Part shown: positions 13,402-18,135 of the stretch, in pieces
Numbering within the stretch: the first letter of the stretch is position 1
Layout of the letters: every line of letters begins with the position of its first letter
Assembly: GCA_009778945.1 (NCBI GenBank)
Contig: WRFF01000013.1
Span: forward strand, 1-18,135
Source of the DNA: Clostridiales bacterium
GTDB lineage: Bacteria > Bacillota > Clostridia > Peptostreptococcales > Anaerovoracaceae
Length of the DNA: 18,135 nt
Direction: 5' to 3'
Translations under genes and position numbers: made by a program
Notes under the pieces: model-generated
The model's input: the letters and a program-made list of their open reading frames with translations, nothing else
What the model was told of the DNA's origin: nothing
The model's database searches: none

Positions 13402-14421
13402 ATGAACAGACTCGATACAAGATTCTTTGACTGGGGGCTTTTCCGCAGGGATGTGCGCCGTGATGTGCGGCTTTGCGTTTGGTTCACGCTTTTTGCCATC
13501 GGCGTCAATCTGCTTGTCGGCATCATTGTCCAGTCCGTAGGCATGGCGATGAATCCGCAGACGATGGATGCGGTGCGGCAGGGGCTCGCGTCCGGCGGGC
13601 TTTCCGAAGCAGCGCAGGGTGCGGAGGACACGATGAGCGGAACCCTGATGGCGCTTGCGACGATGGCGGGCGCGGTGATCGGCCCACTGGTCTTCCTGAT
13701 CTATCGCCGGAAGCGATTTTTCGGGGATCTGGCCATGCCTGCGCGCGAGCGGCTTACCCCAAGGCTCTTTATTTTCTTTATCCTGGGGACCCAGGCGGTC
13801 CAGCTCCTTTACGGTTTTCTCGTGACCTATGTCGATTTCCTTCTGAAACCGACCGGCATTTCGCTCCAGGGCGATTATTCCAGCCTGATGGACCAGGTGC
13901 TGTTCAATCCCGTTGGGATGACCTATGTGATCGCGGTTGGGCCGGTCTTTGAAGAACTTGTCTTTCGCGGGGCGCTGCTCGGCGGCCTGCGCCGATATGG
14001 GGAAAATTTCGCGATCATCCTCTCGTCGCTGATGTTCGGCTTCTTCCACATGGTCGTACTCCAGATCCCGTTCGCTTTTTTCATCGGGCTGCTGCTCGGC
14101 TATGTCGCAAGCCGCTATTCGCTTCGGGCTTCGATCGCGCTGCATATGGCCGTGAACGCGCTGTCCACACTGCTTACGATGCTGCCGTCATCGGGCGCCG
14201 CGTCCACGGCCGGCGGCCTCGCAATGCTGGCCTGTACGGTCATCTTCATCGTCTGGCTGATTCTCAAAAGGCGCAGCTTTACCCTGCGCGTCCGCGCCGG
14301 CGCCGCCTATTACGACGGCACCTACCGTGCCGCGTTTTCGAGCATCCCGCTCTGGATATATCTCGTTCTGCTGGGGTTCGTGGGCGTCGCGCAGCTTCTT
14401 CTCATGCCTGGTGCTTCCTGA
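13402..14421 (+). CDS. CPBP-family intramembrane glutamic protease (Abi/Rce1-like)
   Basis: The 339-aa membrane protein has about eight hydrophobic segments and the three CPBP motifs: EELVFRG (E184, E185, R189), FGFFH (F212, H216) and HMAVN (H248, N252). These form the Glu/His active site of the Rce1/CAAX-type protease family. Bacterial members are linked to bacteriocin self-immunity, protein maturation and regulation of membrane proteins; nothing here selects among these. The N-terminal 120 residues contain two hydrophobic segments separated by a polar loop of about 30 residues rich in Met, Gly and Ala. The gene has its own promoter, probably giving a leaderless mRNA, and is flanked by convergent and divergent genes, so it appears monocistronic. 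Confidence 0.88.
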   Translation: MNRLDTRFFDWGLFRRDVRRDVRLCVWFTLFAIGVNLLVGIIVQSVGMAMNPQTMDAVRQGLASGGLSEAAQGAEDTMSGTLMALATMAGAVIGPLVFLIYRRKRFFGDLAMPARERLTPRLFIFFILGTQAVQLLYGFLVTYVDFLLKPTGISLQGDYSSLMDQVLFNPVGMTYVIAVGPVFEELVFRGALLGGLRRYGENFAIILSSLMFGFFHMVVLQIPFAFFIGLLLGYVASRYSLRASIALHMAVNALSTLLTMLPSSGAASTAGGLAMLACTVIFIVWLILKRRSFTLRVRAGAAYYDGTYRAAFSSIPLWIYLVLLGFVGVAQLLLMPGAS

Positions 14422-14474
14422 CATAAATAACAGGTTTATTCAGGGTTGCATTTCGTGTCCCTAACGCACAAATT

Positions 14475-16505
14475 TTATATATTTCTGCGGCGCACGACTT
14501 TTTTAGTCGGCGTCTTTTCAAATTCCTCATGGCGTATCTGTACGTGGCGGATACGCTTGTAATTCGCGAGACTCTCGTTGAAGTCGACAATCACGCCGCG
14601 GATAAGGTCGGATACGAGCCCTTCGTCGTCGGCAAAATTCTCGCCGAGCGCTTCGCGGATGACGGCGTAATCAGGCCGTATCTGCGCGCTGATGAGCGGC
14701 CCGCCGCGTTTCTTATCTTCGGATGCAAAAATCATAATTTCGGTGATATAGGGCTCGCGCATAAGCTCGGCCTCAAGCTCCTCGGGAAAGACGTTCTTCC
14801 CGGTCTTTGTCACGATGATATTGGCCTCGCGTCCCGTGAGGTAAAGCCAGCCGTCTTCGTCGAGCAGTCCGTAATCGCCGCTGTGGAACCAGCCGTCTTC
14901 CATCACGCGTTCCGTGCGCTTTTCATCTTCATAATAACCGATCATCACGGTCGGCCCCTGATAACAGATTTCACCGACGCCCTTCGCGTCCGGTTTGTCG
15001 ATGCGCAGCCGCCCGCTCGCTACGCGCGGTCCGACGGAACCGATCTTTGCGAGTGTATCGCTGAGATAGGGCGTCGTCGTCATCAGCGGCCCGCATTCCG
15101 TCATGCCGTAGCCGAAAACGACTTTGATACCGATCTCCTGCAAGCCGCGCAGCGCCTGCGGATCGATCGGAGCGGCACCCGTGAAGATCGAGTCGAGTTT
15201 GCCGCCGAAGATTTTTTGTTCCTCGTAGAAAAACTCACGCGCTTTTTCACGCGCCGTGCGGTCGTCGTTCGGCCCGAGCCGTCCGCGCAATTTCAGATAA
15301 TCGTTAATGCGCCGCCAGAGGTCGGCTTCCTTTCCCGCCTCCGCCGTTCCGCGCAGGATTTTCTGATAGAGGTTTTCGAGCAAAAGCGGGACGAACAGCA
15401 TGACGGTGGGTTTCACCTCCCGCATATTCTTTTCGATATACTTCAGTCCGTCTCCGAACGCGATGCAGACGCCGTTCGCGAACATGAACTGCTGACCCAT
15501 CACAAATTCAAAACAGTGGTGCATCGACAAGATGGAGATCGTACGGCCTCCCGGCCGTACGTCATGTGCGGCACGCATATCCGAAAGGTTTGCCGCCATG
15601 CCGCGGTTGGAGAGCATCACGCCGCGCGCGTTCTCCGAAGAGCCGGATGTAAAAAGCAACGCGGCGAAAGCGTCCGGGTCGATCGGAAGCGCTTGGTAGG
15701 CGGCGATCTTTTCCTTCGGCAGGGCGCGGCCCGCCGCGAGCAGGCTCGCAAGCGCGATCGGTTTTTTGGAGGCGCGCCTGAGTTCGGCAAAGAACCGGTT
15801 CGGGTCTTTGCCTTCCGTCCGGCCCTTCGCGTGCGGCGTCTCCGTTCCCGTGTAGCGGTTCATGCGGATCCGGAAGGGGACAAAGTCCGCTTTCTCCACC
15901 ATTTCATCCATACGTTCGGTGTAGAAGACCGCTTCGCATTTCGCGTGACGCAGAAGATAGAGGAGTTCGTCCGTACGCAGCTCCCTGTCGAGCGGCACGA
16001 CGACGCCCGCGCCGAAAAGCGTCGCGTAACAGGCGAGGATCCATGAATAACAATTGTCGCCGACAATCGCGATGTGTTTCCCATAAAGCCCGAGCTCAAG
16101 CAGCGCCGCGCCGAGCGCGCGGATATCCGCAAAAGCCTCCCTGTAGGTGACGGCGCGGAAGGACGCGGAGCGTTCGGGCCTGACCCAAAAGGCGTCGAGG
16201 TCCGGATGCGATTCCGCGGCGGCGGTCAGGACGTCGCGCACAACGGCCGGCGCCTGCGTGTCCGCCGCGCCTCCGGCCTGCTTTTTCACACCGCCTGGAT
16301 CGTCCGTGCGTCCGAATATATAGTCGAGCGACACGCCGAAGAAATCCGCGTACCACAGGAGGATCGCAAGCGAAGGAGCCGTGCCTCCGCCCTCGTAACG
16401 GCCGATGCTCGGCTGGCCGATACCCGCGAGTTTCGCGAGTTTTACCTGCGAATAGCCGGCTTCTTCACGCAGTATTTTGAGCCTTGCCCCGATTCTGTTT
16501 TCCAT
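14475..16505 (-). CDS. XRE-type HTH fused to AMP-forming acyl-CoA synthetase
   Basis: The 676-aa product begins with a full XRE/HTH_3 domain (residues 5-65: IGARLKILREEAGYSQVKLA, then IGQPSIGRYEGG and FFGVSLDYIFGR). After a Gly/Ala-rich linker (70-88) comes a complete ANL adenylate-forming enzyme. Its motifs are the P-loop LLFTSGSSENARGVML (283-298), FGYGMTE (464-470), WFHSGDYG (539-546), GREANIIVTKTGKNVFPEELE (its core GREANIIVTKTGKN at 558-571) and the C-terminal catalytic-lysine region TPTKKVVRR (665-673). It resembles long-chain fatty acyl-CoA synthetases (FadD-like): acid plus ATP plus CoA gives acyl-CoA. The P-loop has Arg294 where Lys is usual. The fusion is in one frame without a stop, under one promoter. 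The HTH may make it a self-regulating enzyme; the acid substrate is unknown. It converges on the CPBP gene. Confidence 0.9.
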   Translation of the reverse strand: MENRIGARLKILREEAGYSQVKLAKLAGIGQPSIGRYEGGGTAPSLAILLWYADFFGVSLDYIFGRTDDPGGVKKQAGGAADTQAPAVVRDVLTAAAESHPDLDAFWVRPERSASFRAVTYREAFADIRALGAALLELGLYGKHIAIVGDNCYSWILACYATLFGAGVVVPLDRELRTDELLYLLRHAKCEAVFYTERMDEMVEKADFVPFRIRMNRYTGTETPHAKGRTEGKDPNRFFAELRRASKKPIALASLLAAGRALPKEKIAAYQALPIDPDAFAALLFTSGSSENARGVMLSNRGMAANLSDMRAAHDVRPGGRTISILSMHHCFEFVMGQQFMFANGVCIAFGDGLKYIEKNMREVKPTVMLFVPLLLENLYQKILRGTAEAGKEADLWRRINDYLKLRGRLGPNDDRTAREKAREFFYEEQKIFGGKLDSIFTGAAPIDPQALRGLQEIGIKVVFGYGMTECGPLMTTTPYLSDTLAKIGSVGPRVASGRLRIDKPDAKGVGEICYQGPTVMIGYYEDEKRTERVMEDGWFHSGDYGLLDEDGWLYLTGREANIIVTKTGKNVFPEELEAELMREPYITEIMIFASEDKKRGGPLISAQIRPDYAVIREALGENFADDEGLVSDLIRGVIVDFNESLANYKRIRHVQIRHEEFEKTPTKKVVRRRNI

Positions 16506-16511
16506 AGCATC

Positions 16512-16541
16512 AGTATACGGAATTCCTCATCCTTCTGTCAA
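16512..16541 (-). promoter_or_regulatory. Strong promoter of the HTH-acyl-CoA synthetase gene, leaderless geometry
   Basis: On the minus strand a perfect TTGACA (16536-16541), an 18-base spacer and TATACT (16512-16517). The -10 ends six bases before the ATG at 16505, predicting that transcription starts on the A of ATG. No ribosome binding site lies between. An 8-bp palindrome, GGAATTCC (16519-16526), sits in the spacer and TTCATGAA (16547-16554) just upstream of the -35; either could be an operator. Confidence 0.72.
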
Positions 16542-16638
16542 TGCATTTCATGAATAATGCTTAACCGCTATGTATTTCGCGCATGGTATTGACCGAAAGG
16601 ACGCCCTCCGCTTTTCTGTACATCCTGTTAAAAATTGC

Positions 16639-16668
16639 TTGCATTTTCCTGCGCGGAAATGATACAAT
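16639..16668 (+). promoter_or_regulatory. Promoter of the infC-rpmI-rplT operon
   Basis: TTGCAT (16639-16644), 18 bases and TACAAT (16663-16668) with the extended TGA before it. Transcription would begin near 16675, leaving a leader of about 170 bases. The stretch 16542-16638, between this promoter and the divergent one, shows nothing more than short palindromes. Confidence 0.55.
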
Positions 16669-16674
16669 AACACT

Positions 16675-16844
16675 CAGACAAAAAGCAGAAGGCTTCGCCT
16701 CTCACCTCGTCGGCATCGGCAGGCAGGTTTGTACTTCAAAAGCATCCCGGTATTTATGCGGGGAAGCGGACGGACGGACATGAGGCGAACGAAAGCGTTC
16801 GTTTTTTTGTTGCTTTAGAAACACTGAGAAGGAGGTAAAAACCA
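16675..16844 (+). promoter_or_regulatory. infC operon leader with attenuator, probable L20 leader type
   Basis: The 170-base untranslated leader holds a small hairpin (AGGC-TTC-GCCT, 16690-16700), a middle G/C-rich region and a strong intrinsic terminator at 16786-16808, before the ribosome binding site AAGGAGGT (16829-16836). In Bacillus this operon is controlled by ribosomal protein L20 binding its leader and favouring termination. Gene order and terminator position fit that scheme; the L20-binding pseudoknot was not modelled. Confidence 0.6.
16786..16808 (+). terminator. Intrinsic terminator/attenuator ahead of infC
   Basis: CGAACG (16786-16791), loop AAAG, CGTTCG (16796-16801), then seven T (16802-16808). 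This is a textbook intrinsic terminator. Since it lies between the operon promoter and infC, it acts as an attenuator rather than the end of another gene. Confidence 0.85.
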
Positions 16845-17579
16845 ATCGTCAAAGGAAACCAAAGGCCCCCCGCGAAGAAAAGCAACCCCGTAGGCGAGGA
16901 GATCCACGCGAACGAGCTGCGCGTTATCGACAGCGACGGGGAACAGGCCGGCATTATGCTGCGTGAAGCGGCACTCTCCTTAGCGGAACGCAGAGGGCTC
17001 GAGCTCGTACTGATCTCGCCGAACGCGGACCCGCCCGTGGCGAAAGTCATGGATTACGGAAGATTCCGTTACGAACAGCAGAAACGCGAGAAAGAAGCGA
17101 AGAAAAAGCAAAAGGTGATCCAGGTCAAAGAAATCCGGCTTTCGACGTTTATCGACAGTCATGACCTCATGGTCAAAGCGGGCGCGGCGATGCGTTTCCT
17201 CGGCGCCGGCGACAAGCTCAAAGTGAGCCTGCGCTTCAAGGGCCGCGAACGGGGCCGCACGGAACGGGGTTTCGAAGTGGTGAACCGTTTCGCCGAACTC
17301 ATCAAGGACTACGGCCTTCCGGAAAAAGCGCCGAGCTTTGAAGGGCGCAGCCTGACGATGGTGGTCGCGCCGGTGCCGCAAAAGAAGGAAAAGGCTGCGA
17401 AACCGGAGATCGAACCGGCGCTTTCCGCCGAAGTCGAGGCGGAGATCAAGGCAATCGAGGCCGCCGCCCTGGAACCGGAAGAGGCCGCCGCGGAGAAGGA
17501 TGTTACAGAGAAAGACGCTCCGAAGGAGCCGCCGAAAAAGAAAAAGGCGAAGGGACCTTCGGAAGAGATGGATCTGTGA
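16845..17579 (+). CDS. infC: Translation initiation factor IF-3, AUC start codon
   Basis: IF-3 binds the 30S subunit, prevents early joining of 50S and checks the start codon. The N-terminal domain has VGEEIHANELRVIDSDGEQ and GIMLREAALSLAE; the linker has VAKVMDYGRFRYEQQKREKE; the C-terminal domain has VKEIRLSTFIDSHDL, FLGAGDKLKVSLRFKGRE and SFEGRSLTMVVAP. The conserved block lies upstream of the first ATG (16956, codon 38), and TAA at 16836 closes the frame above. The only start with proper spacing is ATC at 16845, eight bases after AAGGAGGT. Rare AUU/AUC starts in infC allow IF-3 to repress its own translation. Residues 180-244 are an extra low-complexity tail rich in Glu, Ala, Lys and Pro, making it 244 aa rather than about 175. 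Confidence 0.95.
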   Translation: MVKGNQRPPAKKSNPVGEEIHANELRVIDSDGEQAGIMLREAALSLAERRGLELVLISPNADPPVAKVMDYGRFRYEQQKREKEAKKKQKVIQVKEIRLSTFIDSHDLMVKAGAAMRFLGAGDKLKVSLRFKGRERGRTERGFEVVNRFAELIKDYGLPEKAPSFEGRSLTMVVAPVPQKKEKAAKPEIEPALSAEVEAEIKAIEAAALEPEEAAAEKDVTEKDAPKEPPKKKKAKGPSEEMDL

Positions 17580-17637
17580 CGGACCTGTGAAGTCGTTCAA
17601 TTATTTATTATAAGAGGAAGAAGAGGAGAAAAGAGAG

Positions 17638-17838
17638 ATGGCAAAAAACAAGATGAAATCCCACCGGGGCGCGAAAAAGCGCATCCGCCTTACGGCGACC
17701 GGAAAAGCGAAGAGGAACAAAGCGTACAAGAGCCATATCCTCAACAAGAAATCGGCGAAGCGCAAACGCGGGCTGCGGCAGGCGACGCTGTTGTCCGGCG
17801 CGGATCTCAAACGCATCAAGCGCGCGATGGGAATGTGA
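17638..17838 (+). CDS. rpmI: 50S ribosomal protein L35
   Basis: The 66-aa basic protein of the large ribosomal subunit matches L35 throughout: MAKNKMKSHRGAKKRIRLT, then GKAKRNKAYKSHILNKKSAKRKRGLRQA. It stands between infC (58 bases upstream) and rplT, the universal order for this operon. The purine-rich run GAGGAAGAAGAGGAG before the ATG supplies the ribosome binding site. Confidence 0.96.
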   Translation: MAKNKMKSHRGAKKRIRLTATGKAKRNKAYKSHILNKKSAKRKRGLRQATLLSGADLKRIKRAMGM

Positions 17839-17893
17839 CGTCCGGTTTGAAAGATTTTGTTTGGCGGATATAAAGAAGTAAGAGGTAAGAAAA

Positions 17894-18135
17894 ATGGCAA
17901 GAGTAAAAAAGGGAATGAACGCGCACAAACGCCATCGCAAGGTGCTGAAGGCGACAAAGGGGTATTACGGGCAGAAGAGCAAGGTGTTTCGCGCCGCGAA
18001 TCCGGCAAGGATGCGCGCGCTGGCGTCGGCGTTTGTCGGGCGCAAGCAGAAGAAACGGGATTATCGCCGGCTGTGGATCGCGCGCATCAACGCGGGCGCC
18101 CGCTTGAACGGCCTCAGCTACAGCCGCCTCATGAA
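17894..18135 (+). CDS. rplT: 50S ribosomal protein L20 (3' end outside window)
   Basis: The first 80 codons are present and read as L20: MARVKKGMNAHKRHRKVLKA, GYYGQKSKVFRAA, QKKRDYRRLWIARINA, ending at LSYSRLM at the window edge. L20 is an early assembly protein binding 23S rRNA and, in Bacillus relatives, the autoregulator of this operon through the leader upstream of infC. It follows rpmI by 55 bases. About one third of the usual length of about 117 aa is missing beyond the edge. Confidence 0.96.
   Translation, partial: MARVKKGMNAHKRHRKVLKATKGYYGQKSKVFRAANPARMRALASAFVGRKQKKRDYRRLWIARINAGARLNGLSYSRLM

Noticed and set aside
13300..14145. A 281-codon minus-strand frame opposite the CPBP gene
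   Set aside because: Highly charged shadow translation; the plus-strand frame has all three CPBP motifs and membrane segments.
14422..14474. Terminator between the convergent CPBP and acyl-CoA synthetase genes
   Set aside because: Only a 5-bp AT stem (ATAAA/TTTAT) and a 4-bp AGGG/CCCT pair are present; too weak to call.
14529..16046. A 505-codon open frame antisense to the HTH-acyl-CoA synthetase gene
   Set aside because: Shadow of a high-GC gene; composition is Arg/His/Asp-rich with no recognisable domain.
16583..16783. A 66-codon frame upstream of infC
   Set aside because: It overlaps the infC promoter and leader, has no ribosome binding site and no similarity.

Overview
The window looks like chromosome from an anaerobic, moderately high-GC member of the Bacillota, probably class Clostridia. 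The basis is a ferredoxin-type aldo/keto reductase with two Cys clusters, the infC-rpmI-rplT operon behind an attenuated leader, strong AAGGAGG-type ribosome binding sites and the overall gene content. I cannot place it to genus. No tRNA, rRNA, CRISPR array, transposase or phage gene is visible.

Left part (1-5.1 kb). The C-terminal part of a secreted-type transglutaminase-like protein faces a two-gene leftward unit: a PF10127/RlaP-type nucleotidyltransferase overlapping cca, the tRNA CCA-adding enzyme. Divergent from these is a 557-aa protein with an AlbA_2 (Schlafen-like) domain, a RecG-like GHKL ATPase-type region and winged helices. Its promoter contains a perfect 26-bp palindrome lying between the -35 and covering the -10. 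Pieces of the same motif recur at the gene's 3' end. This stretch is visibly AT-richer than the rest, and I read it as a candidate self-regulated RNA damage/repair cassette.

Middle (5.0-9.5 kb). A type I glutamine synthetase (glnA) is flanked by what look like gene remnants: a flavodoxin-like fragment upstream (weak) and a clear 24-codon C-terminus of a KdpE/OmpR-family response regulator downstream (strong). Then come an aldo/keto reductase whose catalytic tetrad is largely missing, a hypoxanthine-type DNA glycosylase, and divergently birA followed by a YgjP-type metallopeptidase.

Right part (10-18.1 kb). ilvE and the acetolactate synthase small subunit (branched-chain amino acid synthesis) converge on pncB (NAD salvage). 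A CPBP membrane protease gene is divergent from pncB and converges on a 676-aa fusion of an XRE-type helix-turn-helix with an acyl-CoA synthetase. The window ends in infC-rpmI-rplT, where infC starts at an AUC codon behind an attenuator hairpin.

The main points for follow-up are the HTH-acyl-CoA synthetase fusion, the palindrome-controlled AlbA_2/RlaP/cca region, the -10 boxes placed exactly six bases before start codons (leaderless mRNA candidates), and the gene remnants around glnA.
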